Shown here piece by piece: positions 37,121-44,533 of a stretch of 46,775 nt of DNA. The position numbers and the translations under genes were made by a program. Within the stretch, counting starts at the first letter, position 1, and each line of letters starts with the position of its first letter. The stretch comes from a virus. Below the pieces are notes generated by a model. The model made no database searches. It saw only the letters and a list, made by a program, of their open reading frames with translations, and was not told where the DNA came from. The stretch lies in IMG/VR virus record IMGVR_UViG_3300022072_000020, positions 1-46,775 of that record; one strand, given 5' to 3'.

Positions 37121-37779
37121 TGCCAACGATAAACGTAAATAGGACAGGCCATGGCCGAAGCCCAGCTAGTTCAAGTTTTAACACTGCTAGAACAAGCGCC
37201 GCAGCTTCCGCTACAGATAGTTTGTCTGGAGATCACAACGTGCAGTTTTTTACAGGTAGGAGCAAGAGGTTTGATAGGATTTTTTTACACTTTGATACAA
37301 GCGGTATAACGGGTACAGTAAGCGCCGCACACATAGATATCGACGGAGGAGGATCTTCATTAGACCCTAATGATACTATTATGATAAAAAGCACCGCCTT
37401 TGGTGGGGATGGTGGTACAGCTTTAGCTACCTCAGATATGTTTTCTTCATTGGATTATAGCACTGCTTATTCTACTGAATTAACATCCTGGAACGCTTCA
37501 ACTAACAACGAATATACTCTTACGGCTGCGGCTTTAGCTGATATAAAAAATAACGATAATTTTATATTAGCTATAGTAGATCATGATAATGATTACTCTA
37601 ACTCTAACTCTACAGCAACGTCTGATGTTAGAATAGACTTTGATACAACAATAACTTTAGATTACACTTTAGCAGCTACAGGTTATACGCATGACGTAAT
37701 AGGGGTAGCTGCCGCGAGCATAGGGAAGGTTAATACCGTTGCCACAGCTAATATAGGAAAAATTAACAGTGTAGACTAG
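37120..37779 (+). CDS. Fibre-associated virion protein with C-terminal IGKVN repeats
   Basis: The 219-aa protein has a beta-sandwich-like body. It includes FDRIFLHFDTSGITGTVSAA, the style of DNRLR-type or jelly-roll modules with a F-D-T-S-G-I turn, followed by a strand-rich half. The last 30 residues contain a short repeat, SIGKVNTVATANIGKINSVD, which I recall as a frequent C-terminal tag on marine phage virion proteins and which may be an attachment or oligomerisation element. It is the last gene of the rightward transcript and is followed by a hairpin terminator. No enzymatic residues are apparent. Confidence 0.52.
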   Translation: MPTINVNRTGHGRSPASSSFNTARTSAAASATDSLSGDHNVQFFTGRSKRFDRIFLHFDTSGITGTVSAAHIDIDGGGSSLDPNDTIMIKSTAFGGDGGTALATSDMFSSLDYSTAYSTELTSWNASTNNEYTLTAAALADIKNNDNFILAIVDHDNDYSNSNSTATSDVRIDFDTTITLDYTLAATGYTHDVIGVAAASIGKVNTVATANIGKINSVD

Positions 37780-37802
37780 AGCGTGTATAGCATAAATAAA
37801 AA

Positions 37803-37831
37803 AAGGGGATAGCCACAACGGTTATCCCCTT
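37803..37831. terminator. Bidirectional hairpin terminator between converging units
   Basis: The arms 37803-37814 (AAGGGGATAGCC) and 37820-37831 (GGTTATCCCCTT) form a 12-bp stem with one wobble around a five-base ACAAC loop. A-rich sequence lies on the left side and T-rich on the right, so each strand sees a U-run after the stem. It sits in the 74-bp gap between the last rightward gene and the last leftward gene, and it should end transcription from both sides. Confidence 0.88.
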
Positions 37832-37853
37832 CTTTGTCTTAAGTTGTTACGGT

Positions 37854-39719
37854 TTATGTAACCTCACATGACCCACCTGAGCAAGCTAGCTCACCAGATA
37901 AATCTGTGTTATCGTCCAGCTCTATAACTTTAGTCAGATCTATCTCATTTAGAGATTTCAATAACTCATCGTATTTAGCTTTTGTGATATCCTCAAACGG
38001 GGCTTGTTTATAAGTACCTCCATTATGAGGTAAAACAGACAGACCATTATAATGATCTTTGTTTTTCCACATCCACTCACCTACTTCATCCCACATGTCA
38101 TCTTTAATAGATATTGTGGCTGAAACATTGTGAGAGTTAGAACCTTTCCTGTGGCCATTGCTAACCCATTCTGTAGCAACCTTTTTAACTCTCTCAAGTA
38201 AGTCCATGGGAGATTCAGTTCTTAATATAGAACCTTTTGGAGCTTGTTGTGGGATACTTATCACAGCTGTATCATGTGCTCTGAAGTAATCATCCTCAAC
38301 GATCTCAGGATGGTTAGCTTTTAGATAACTATATATAGCCTCGTTTTTTCCTACGCGTAATCTACGGATGTATTGTTTATGATGCCAAGCATGAATACCC
38401 GAAGATGTTCCCAGTACCAGAGATGTCGTCCCCGCAGGCTTAACACATGTTGTACGTGCGGCTTTTTTAACACCTATAATTTTAGCTACTCTAGCATTTT
38501 CGGTTTTAACAATCTCAGCTCCAGCAGACATATCGTAATTTAAAACAGTTCCACTACCTATACCTGTCATAGACACACCTATCAAAGCATCTCGCTCTGT
38601 TGTTTCTTTCCATATCTCTCTTAAGTAATGGAAGTCAGTATATCCAGCTTGTAACGTACCTATAAAAGATGCTACTCTAACTCTATCCTCGTAATCACCC
38701 TGTGATTCTATGTCTGATACATTAACCTCACATAGGTTACAGAATTGATACGGGCGAAGAGCTATCTCGCAACAAGGGTTAGTTCCCCAGTCTTTGTCGT
38801 TATTAAAGTATATACCTGGTTCACCAGCGCCTGAAGCTTCAACACGTTTCCATAGATCCATAAAAAACTTTTTAGTTATCTTATGTCTCATAAGAACAGC
38901 TGAGTTGTTAGCTCTACCACGTTGAGGGTTTAACTCCCACCAGTTGCCAGCTTTACAGGAAATCATCTCTTCATCATACGCACTAAATAAAGATATAAGC
39001 GCTGCGCGTCTGATACCCCCAGCAAGGACAGCATCAGCAATATGACAAACGATATCATGTACGTTAAGGGACGTAAGATCATCTCCATCATTTTTATCAT
39101 CTAATATACCTTGAACTTTGATTAAACATTCTTTAAGAGGTTGAGGACCAGGTGCTTTACCACCTGAAGTTACAAGCCTAGCACCCTTAGGTCGTATGTC
39201 TGAGTAATCAAACTTTACAGCTGACTTCTTCCTACCACCAAGATAAGACTCCATAAGAACCTTAACCGCATCAGCCCAACCTTCTATAGAGTCACCTATT
39301 ACAAATCTCCTATATCTTTTTTCAAAGGGCTTAGTGACGTGAGGTAATTTTCTAACGTGATGCTGTTGGACAGAATAACCCACCCCGCAGCCTGAAAGCA
39401 GTAGAAACATAGTTTCACTGAAGCTGTCAATATGATCAATGGGTAGATAACTACAATTGTACAAACGGTTCGGAGAGATCTCAATAGGTTTACCACTAAA
39501 CTGGAGAGATCGCATTGATGGTAAAACCTTTTTACTATATACAAGTTCATATGCTTTATTTATTTCGTCTTTTAATTGAGGATACTTTTTTACATGCATC
39601 TCCTCATTCCGCATAACTAATTCTCTCCACGTCTCTCGTCTATTTAACTCAGGTACGTACTTGGCGTACTTCATATGTACCGTAATATCGGAGAGTATAT
39701 CTTTATCAATCTGACTCAT
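37854..39719 (-). CDS. nrdJ: Adenosylcobalamin-dependent (class II) ribonucleoside-triphosphate reductase
   Basis: The 621-aa enzyme reduces ribonucleotides to deoxyribonucleotides for phage DNA synthesis. Visible signatures are the first redox cysteine in YNCSYLP (C89), the active-site NPCCE (N314, C316 as thiyl-radical site, E318), the partner cysteine in FCNLCEV (about C327), and a C-terminal swinging cysteine pair CSGGSC (C613 and C618). A separate radical-generating subunit gene is absent, and no glycyl-radical motif is seen, so the class II, B12-dependent form is the best fit. At 621 aa it is shorter than the 739-aa Lactobacillus leichmannii enzyme. Its start overlaps the end of a 50-aa gene by 14 bases. 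The host must supply or import cobalamin. Confidence 0.9.
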   Translation of the reverse strand: MSQIDKDILSDITVHMKYAKYVPELNRRETWRELVMRNEEMHVKKYPQLKDEINKAYELVYSKKVLPSMRSLQFSGKPIEISPNRLYNCSYLPIDHIDSFSETMFLLLSGCGVGYSVQQHHVRKLPHVTKPFEKRYRRFVIGDSIEGWADAVKVLMESYLGGRKKSAVKFDYSDIRPKGARLVTSGGKAPGPQPLKECLIKVQGILDDKNDGDDLTSLNVHDIVCHIADAVLAGGIRRAALISLFSAYDEEMISCKAGNWWELNPQRGRANNSAVLMRHKITKKFFMDLWKRVEASGAGEPGIYFNNDKDWGTNPCCEIALRPYQFCNLCEVNVSDIESQGDYEDRVRVASFIGTLQAGYTDFHYLREIWKETTERDALIGVSMTGIGSGTVLNYDMSAGAEIVKTENARVAKIIGVKKAARTTCVKPAGTTSLVLGTSSGIHAWHHKQYIRRLRVGKNEAIYSYLKANHPEIVEDDYFRAHDTAVISIPQQAPKGSILRTESPMDLLERVKKVATEWVSNGHRKGSNSHNVSATISIKDDMWDEVGEWMWKNKDHYNGLSVLPHNGGTYKQAPFEDITKAKYDELLKSLNEIDLTKVIELDDNTDLSGELACSGGSCEVT

Positions 39720-39858
39720 TTGTATCTTTTAAAACTGTTAAACACACATCCGCAAAAGGTAGGTAAAACACATGACTGTTTCTATCCTCCTGCTCATAGG
39801 TCCTGAAACCTATTAATATACCTGGGTAAAACCCAAAACTTAATTCCCACTTTGGCAT
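39706..39858 (-). CDS. Small conserved phage protein (50 aa)
   Basis: A 50-codon frame lies between the resolvase and reductase genes, overlapping the first by 19 bases and the second by 14. It reads MPKWELSFGFYPGILIGFRT, then YEQEDRNSHVFYLPFADVCL and a short charged end. I recall small proteins of this design (a start like KFEL, then FPG, L.GIR.Y and FY..F) in many marine phages at such positions, which supports it being a real gene. It contains no cysteine cluster or clear membrane helix. The function is unknown. Without it there would be a 120-bp gap in an otherwise tightly packed operon. Confidence 0.68.
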   Translation of the reverse strand: MPKWELSFGFYPGILIGFRTYEQEDRNSHVFYLPFADVCLTVLKDTNESD

Positions 39859-40319
39859 TGTTTTCTTTTATTTAATATTAATTCAACTACTTTATCGCAC
39901 TCCTTCTGATTTTGTGGTTTATATAAAGTCACATGCGGTCTTTCAAAGTTAATGAGTTTTTTAAACATTTTCCATCTCATAGGAAAACTCTCGTTAGCTC
40001 GACCTTTTGTTTCTATTATAAAACCATCACCAAAAAAATCAGGAGTGTATTTTATAGGTAGTATTTTCTTTTGTCCTCGGTTTACCATATCTCCCTTACC
40101 GTTACCTTGACGTTCATAACAAAGTAAGTCACACATAAACCCTTCTTGTAGTATAAAGCTTTCGCTTTCGTATGTAGCTTTGATCTTAGATTTCTTAAGA
40201 GCTTGCCACATATATCTCTCAAGGCCAGAGGCGAAGGTGATGCCATCATACACCACCTTCTTAGACCTCACTGGACCTCGTTTTCTACTTTTGTTTTTTT
40301 GAGTTGTTTTACGACCCAT
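39840..40319 (-). CDS. Endonuclease I-like Holliday-junction resolvase (PD-(D/E)XK)
   Basis: The 159-aa protein follows the T7 endonuclease I layout. It has a basic N terminus (residues 1 to 25), a helix starting FASGLERYMWQALKKSKIKA with the first catalytic glutamate, a strand ending YTPDF with the catalytic aspartate, and GFIIETKGR with the glutamate and lysine of the E-x-K motif. T7 endonuclease I resolves branched DNA before packaging and helps degrade host DNA. A DUF1064-type nuclease is the main alternative because the core is similar. It lies in the replication operon with helicase, SSB and recombination genes, and its start overlaps the end of the 89-aa gene by 11 bases. Confidence 0.78.
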   Translation of the reverse strand: MGRKTTQKNKSRKRGPVRSKKVVYDGITFASGLERYMWQALKKSKIKATYESESFILQEGFMCDLLCYERQGNGKGDMVNRGQKKILPIKYTPDFFGDGFIIETKGRANESFPMRWKMFKKLINFERPHVTLYKPQNQKECDKVVELILNKRKQCQSGN

Positions 40320-40578
40320 TATCTTCTAGTTCTTCGCGTGCTGCTTGGATATACAGTATTGCATCCATAAGCTCTTCTTGTATATCGTTTAGATAACCAG
40401 CTAAGTCTTTATGACCTCCTGTTCTCTCTGTATGTAATGTACGTCCATACTTTTTAAAACCTATATCAGATCGTTGTATAAACTTATCACATACATTCTC
40501 AACTACTGGATCTCGAAATGTTACTAATTTCCTAGTCCAATCAGCTGTTTTAGCATTCATTATTTCTCTATCGCTCAT
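40309..40578 (-). CDS. Small helical phage protein, possibly MazG-like
   Basis: The 89-aa protein contains KFIQRSDIGFKKYGRTLHTE and then YLNDIQEELMDAILYIQAAR. The E-E-x-x-D arrangement on a long helix resembles the metal-binding helix of all-alpha NTP pyrophosphatases (the MazG and dUTPase-like group). I recall this pattern (RS..G..KYG, then D.QEELMDA.LY) in many marine phages under unknown-function labels. It overlaps the upstream gene by four bases (ATGA). That upstream gene itself ends in a MazG-like domain, so the two may act on the same nucleotide pool. Catalysis is not shown. Confidence 0.55.
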   Translation of the reverse strand: MSDREIMNAKTADWTRKLVTFRDPVVENVCDKFIQRSDIGFKKYGRTLHTERTGGHKDLAGYLNDIQEELMDAILYIQAAREELEDNGS

Positions 40579-41408
40579 AGTGTGTCTTTTACAAATGTTC
40601 CATTAACCATTTTACCTGTGCGTTTGCTTATAACATCATAAGCTTCGTCAATGCAGTTTTCGATATGCGTTCCACCTAGTTCAGCTAGGTTTGTAAGTAC
40701 TACAACCATATCTCCGATAGCATCTATGAACTCAATGGTGTCTTGTTTTAGTATAGCTCTACCAAGTTCCCCAGCTTCTTCCATAAGCTTTAAATACTGA
40801 GTTTTAGTATCACCAGCCTCGTATAAACCTCTTTCAATAGCCCAAGTTCTAATTAAATCGAAGCGGTTTAAAGATCCAACATTGAGATTTAGACCTTTAC
40901 CATGACCACTCATATTTAACGCACCGGTATTTGTTCTACAGCAATTATTATTGTCAAAGTACCTAGCAAATGCCTTGTTATATACGTAACACCTATCGCT
41001 ATTGTACATTGACGGTTTAACGTTTTTCATGATCCACTTCACTGAGTCAGGGTCAAGACAGCATCTACCATGCTCCGTCTCCCAACTCATACCTAGCTCA
41101 TCCATTAACCTGCCTTTAAGCTTATTAACTGGGCATGGGAAAGTTGTTGTTTGTTCTGTTATGTTTATTTTCATATGGTTTAATTTTTCATTTTTGGGTT
41201 TTAAATCTTTATACAGCTTGTGATCTACTCTATAACCAAATAGCTTTTGTAATTCAATCTCTCTGTTAGAGATATAGCTAATGTCGTCAGACATATCCAG
41301 TATTTCATATTCATCTTCTGTATAACCTTGTTGTCGTGTAACTCTTTCTTCCAGGTTGTTTGTTACACCGATTTTTTTACCTGGTATATGGTATATGCAG
41401 TATGTCAT
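40575..41408 (-). CDS. GIY-YIG-like / MazG-like nucleotide pyrophosphohydrolase fusion
   Basis: The 277-aa protein has three parts. Residues 1 to 70 resemble a small GIY-YIG nuclease core: CIYHIPGKKIGVTNNLEERV, with the invariant-type arginine, and later a REIELQKLFGY helix. The second tyrosine of the usual signature is a lysine, so activity is uncertain. Residues 75 to 190 are a linker domain with several cysteines and no family I can name. Residues about 195 to 277 resemble MazG: LKLMEEAGELGRAI (ExxE), then DTIEFIDAIGDMVVVL with the second acidic pair. MazG-type enzymes hydrolyse NTPs or dNTPs to monophosphates. It sits between a hydroxymethylase-like gene and an 89-aa possible MazG-like gene and overlaps both by four bases. 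Confidence 0.68.
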   Translation of the reverse strand: MTYCIYHIPGKKIGVTNNLEERVTRQQGYTEDEYEILDMSDDISYISNREIELQKLFGYRVDHKLYKDLKPKNEKLNHMKINITEQTTTFPCPVNKLKGRLMDELGMSWETEHGRCCLDPDSVKWIMKNVKPSMYNSDRCYVYNKAFARYFDNNNCCRTNTGALNMSGHGKGLNLNVGSLNRFDLIRTWAIERGLYEAGDTKTQYLKLMEEAGELGRAILKQDTIEFIDAIGDMVVVLTNLAELGGTHIENCIDEAYDVISKRTGKMVNGTFVKDTL

Positions 41409-42064
41409 AGTTTGTTATTATATAAGTGTAAGTTGTGTGCGTAATGGTAATACTCGCCACATTCAATACCGAGTTCATACGCTACTAACATCTGCAGACT
41501 AGCAAAACAATACTGATCATTACAGAAGCCAAACCACAAATCATTTGACCTCATAACCACAGCCATGTTAAGCTTGTTGTTTAGTATTGTGAATTGTACG
41601 GCATAAGTACACGGTGTGTCATTTTGGTAATGCCCATCGTTTATTTCTTTCGCATCGTATATACTAATGGCAGCCTGTCGAGTATCAGGGTTTGATTCAA
41701 GCATTGCTACAACATTGTCTAGCTGCTTATTTCTATTCCACTGATACCCGTAATTAGAGTTAACCTCTCGGTTGACATCCGCCATACGTTCCCAGATAGG
41801 AGGTATTGAGCCAAATAATGCACCTAATCGGTCTATACTTGGGTCACCCGATAAATACCATCGCCATTCAGCGTCAGCATATTCTCTATTCCAGTTACGT
41901 TCACTATTTAGTATTACCATATCATTAGGATGCTCCATAGTAAAACCTACGTTAAACAAAGCTTTGGTATCACCAAACTCTACACCGTTACATCTTATCT
42001 CATTTAGAAAATAACTAAAAGCTGAGTCTGCGTTGTAAAATCTAGTCTTCATTGTATTTGTCAT
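41405..42064 (-). CDS. Thymidylate synthase family; probable dNMP (dCMP) hydroxymethylase
   Basis: The 219-aa protein carries the fold signatures of the family: EWRWYLSG near residue 66, VNSNYGYQWN (101-110), the NPDTRQ block, DTPCTYAVQF with catalytic C152, and VMRSNDLWFGFCND (170-183). In true thymidylate synthases the last block reads RSxDxxxGxPFN, and its asparagine selects dUMP. Here that position is D183, and the block resembles what I recall of T4 gp42 (MRSNDVVFGFRND), the dCMP hydroxymethylase. I therefore favour a hydroxymethylase on dCMP, giving modified cytosine, over a plain thymidylate synthase. An internal ATG at 42052 is an alternative start and would reduce the 23-base overlap with the upstream gene. 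Confidence 0.75.
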   Translation of the reverse strand: MTNTMKTRFYNADSAFSYFLNEIRCNGVEFGDTKALFNVGFTMEHPNDMVILNSERNWNREYADAEWRWYLSGDPSIDRLGALFGSIPPIWERMADVNREVNSNYGYQWNRNKQLDNVVAMLESNPDTRQAAISIYDAKEINDGHYQNDTPCTYAVQFTILNNKLNMAVVMRSNDLWFGFCNDQYCFASLQMLVAYELGIECGEYYHYAHNLHLYNNKL

Positions 42065-42338
42065 AATAGTATTTATAATATTCGTACATCTTAATTAAAG
42101 CTTGTTCATCCGTGTAATCCACAGGGTCAGTTCTAACAGTTCCTTTTATAGATATTTGAACCATCCACTTATTAGCTGTATCCCAGTTAGGTATAACGCT
42201 TATACCTATCTTGTTATCTAAACACCAACCAACACGCTTCATATCATCATGTGTATATGGTATTCTACCGGGGTTTCTAGCACCTTTAGATGGCTTACCC
42301 GGTTGATGAAAAGCTAAAAGCTTGTTTAACTTTCCCAT
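42042..42338 (-). CDS. Small conserved phage protein of unknown function
   Basis: The 98-aa protein has a basic, glycine- and proline-rich first third (FHQPGKPSKGARNPGRIP), a central beta part (GISVIPNWDTANKWMVQISI), and a tyrosine-rich C-terminal helix (ALIKMYEYYKYYYDKYNED). It overlaps the helicase stop by 13 bases and the hydroxymethylase-like start by 23. I recall similar small proteins in marine phage replication operons but no function. The basic start and the beta core allow a nucleic-acid-binding role; this is only a guess. Confidence 0.5.
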   Translation of the reverse strand: MGKLNKLLAFHQPGKPSKGARNPGRIPYTHDDMKRVGWCLDNKIGISVIPNWDTANKWMVQISIKGTVRTDPVDYTDEQALIKMYEYYKYYYDKYNED

Positions 42339-44038
42339 GGCATAGCTTCATCTTCAACTCCTTCAGTTATCTCTGGCATAAAGCTACCTGATCGAGGTTC
42401 CCATTTAAAATGAGCCTCAGCACCGTTTTCACCTAGGTTTTGAAACTTTACTTTAAGGACTTTCGCTTTAACCGTTTTTGCCTCGTAGTCGCGATGTACA
42501 AGTAAACCGTGGTAGCTAGCGTCGTACCATTCACCACCACCTTTAATATTGTACATTGTAGGTTCTTCAATCTTTCCATCTTGACCTTTGTACATTTTAG
42601 TAGGGTGAGCTACGATAAACACTAACACGTCGTACTTCTTAGCAAAGATTTCTATCTTTGTTAAATACTCCATGGTATAACGATTAACATCTTCTGTCTT
42701 ACAGTCGACATCTCTAACCTTATTAAACGGATCAATAACTAAACATTTAATACCTTTACGTTTTACAAGCTCAGCGCCTTTACGTAACACAGACTCAAGG
42801 GTATAACGATCCATGTCTATGAAAAAATAATTATCATTGACGTGATCAGCTACGCTGTTCCATTTGTTACCACCAATATCGCTAGGCAATGGCATATCTT
42901 GCCATGTCTTACGCATCAGCTTATGAGCGTGGAGATACGTTGGGTGGTTCTCTGGAGACGCAAATGCAGTTTTCCATCCATAGTTATTATTGTAGCCAAC
43001 CACCATCTGGTCGACAAAATCCGATTTTCCAGAAGACGGAATGCCAGTAACAGTAATAAACTGACCGGTATATGTACTAAATATTTTATCAAAATTAGGT
43101 AAACCAACTTGAAACCCTGGTTTAAAACCGTTTTGCACGAAATCTTTAAGTTCATCTTCTATATCGTATAATGTTGAAACCCCTTCTAGTGGTACTTGCT
43201 TTGACGTGTGTATAGCATTTTTTAATGCTTCGTTACCATGTTTTAGCAGGTATTCATTAGCATCTTTGCAGTCATCAAAATCAACTAAATAACAACTCTC
43301 AGCTCCGAGACGTCGGATAAACTCTTGTTTAAGAGCTTGACCGGCTTCGTCGGTGTCTACAGCTAAGATAATTTTAGTCTTATCTTCTAGGTAGTCTATA
43401 CAGTTGTCTAAATAGTCTAGGTTGTTTGAGTTTAACGTAGCTCCGTTAGGTACAGAGATAACATTTTTAATACCTGCTTCATGTAACGCAAGCACATCCA
43501 TCTCACCTTCAGTTATAATACAGGAATCATAACCAACTACAGAGTTTATATTATAAAAGATCTTTTCAGCTCCTTTGAAAAGCTTAAAGTTCTTCCTACC
43601 ATCTCTATATTTAACGTTGATCAACTGATCACCCATATAGTAGTTGAACTGAATTGTATTTTCGTTCTTCCCTGTCTGAGGCATCCATTCAGAGCCCTCG
43701 CCAACTTGTAAGTCTCGTAGAGTTTGACTAGATATACCTCGTGATTTAAACCATTGCTCAACTTTAGTGTTAACAACATGTTCAGTCATTGATGAAGGTC
43801 TTACATAAACCTTTTCACTAGCGCCTTTACGCTGATAAGTATGTAGTTGAAAACTGGTGTCACAGTTATGACAGGTACCAAGACCACGTTCCCAATCATA
43901 AGACGCACATCCCGCCTTTTGATTTTTAGGTTGCCTAGAAGACGAGCACAGGGGACAAATCCCCTGCGCAGCGCCTTCCTTTAGGCTATGTTGATTGAAC
44001 TTGTCAATCAAGAATCCATTGATCTCTTCCGTACTCAT
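42326..44038 (-). CDS. Bifunctional primase-helicase (T7 gp4 type)
   Basis: The 570-aa protein has the full T7 gp4 order. A zinc-binding site (C28, C31, C56, C59) recognises priming sites. A Toprim domain is marked by TEGEMD with E177 and by AVDTDEAG with D228, the metal-binding catalytic core of primase. The helicase domain carries a Walker A motif GIPSSGKS (332-339), a Walker B motif CLVIDPF (D436), and a later VAHPTK segment. It unwinds DNA at the fork as a hexamer and makes primers. It is encoded directly after the SSB-like gene and its start is the base next to the SSB stop. Length is normal for the family. A DNA polymerase partner is not in the window. Confidence 0.92.
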   Translation of the reverse strand: MSTEEINGFLIDKFNQHSLKEGAAQGICPLCSSSRQPKNQKAGCASYDWERGLGTCHNCDTSFQLHTYQRKGASEKVYVRPSSMTEHVVNTKVEQWFKSRGISSQTLRDLQVGEGSEWMPQTGKNENTIQFNYYMGDQLINVKYRDGRKNFKLFKGAEKIFYNINSVVGYDSCIITEGEMDVLALHEAGIKNVISVPNGATLNSNNLDYLDNCIDYLEDKTKIILAVDTDEAGQALKQEFIRRLGAESCYLVDFDDCKDANEYLLKHGNEALKNAIHTSKQVPLEGVSTLYDIEDELKDFVQNGFKPGFQVGLPNFDKIFSTYTGQFITVTGIPSSGKSDFVDQMVVGYNNNYGWKTAFASPENHPTYLHAHKLMRKTWQDMPLPSDIGGNKWNSVADHVNDNYFFIDMDRYTLESVLRKGAELVKRKGIKCLVIDPFNKVRDVDCKTEDVNRYTMEYLTKIEIFAKKYDVLVFIVAHPTKMYKGQDGKIEEPTMYNIKGGGEWYDASYHGLLVHRDYEAKTVKAKVLKVKFQNLGENGAEAHFKWEPRSGSFMPEITEGVEDEAMPWES

Positions 44039-44353
44039 TTAGAATGGCAGGTCTACCTCTTCGGTTTTAGCTTGTGCTTGAGGAGGGGGTGCCGTAGCCG
44101 CGTCTCGAGGAGCAGCATCCACGTTTTCACCATTTGTCCATACAACCTTGACGTTACCTAAGTAAGTCTTAGCTTCCTTAGAGTCTCGTTCCTCTTTACT
44201 TTGATCAACGCAGATAGGACCTTGGTTACCAAACTGATCTAGATCATCGTTTACAGTGATCGTGATAGGTAGGTATTTGCCTTTCTTACCAGTTATGATT
44301 TTGTCCTTAGGCACATTGCTTAGGTTGATACTTGCTTTTATAATACTAGCCAT
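44039..44353 (-). CDS. ssb: Single-stranded DNA-binding protein-like
   Basis: The 104-aa protein has a beta-strand-rich first 75 residues (IIKASINLSNVPKDKIITGK, YLPITITVNDDLDQFGNQGP, TYLGNVKVVWTNG). A flexible A-, P-, Q- and T-rich linker follows, then an acidic tip ending EEVDLPF. A disordered linker with an acidic D-x-P-F tip is the hallmark of bacterial-type SSB, which uses it to recruit replication and repair proteins. The OB-fold is inferred from length and strand content. It stands directly before the primase-helicase, and its ATG overlaps the stop of the 56-aa gene (TAATG). This supports the replication role. Confidence 0.78.
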   Translation of the reverse strand: MASIIKASINLSNVPKDKIITGKKGKYLPITITVNDDLDQFGNQGPICVDQSKEERDSKEAKTYLGNVKVVWTNGENVDAAPRDAATAPPPQAQAKTEEVDLPF

Positions 44354-44523
44354 TATTTTACTGTACTTAGTTGATTAAACATATGTCTCATTTGCTCTTT
44401 AGTAGCTCCGGTGCTACGCCTTAAGTTATCGACTGGCTTAAGGTGAGACTGATTTGAATAAAAGTTCCTAGAACTTGTTGTAATGCCTGTTACGTCACAG
44501 GTCTTTTTTGTTACTCTTCCCAT
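44353..44523 (-). CDS. Small conserved phage protein (56 aa)
   Basis: The 180-bp space between the nuclease and SSB genes holds a 56-codon frame ending in the TAATG overlap with ssb. It reads MGRVTKKTCDVTGITTSSRN, then FYSNQSHLKPVDNLRRST and a helical end GATKEQMRHMFNQL. The compact sequence, basic charge, coupling to ssb, and my memory of SSRNFYSNQSHLKPVD-type segments in marine phages all support a real gene. Function is unknown; DNA binding is possible from the charge. The start lies ten bases downstream of the nuclease stop, so there is no room for a separate promoter. Confidence 0.68.
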   Translation of the reverse strand: MGRVTKKTCDVTGITTSSRNFYSNQSHLKPVDNLRRSTGATKEQMRHMFNQLSTVK

Positions 44524-44533
44524 GGTTTTTGGT

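Noticed and set aside
37780-37853. tRNA or small RNA gene in the convergent gap
   Set aside because: Only the terminator hairpin is present; no cloverleaf or T-loop sequence is visible.
41405-42064. Plain thymidylate synthase
   Set aside because: The dUMP-selecting asparagine appears replaced by aspartate 183 and the block matches hydroxymethylases better. It is kept as an alternative, not the main call.
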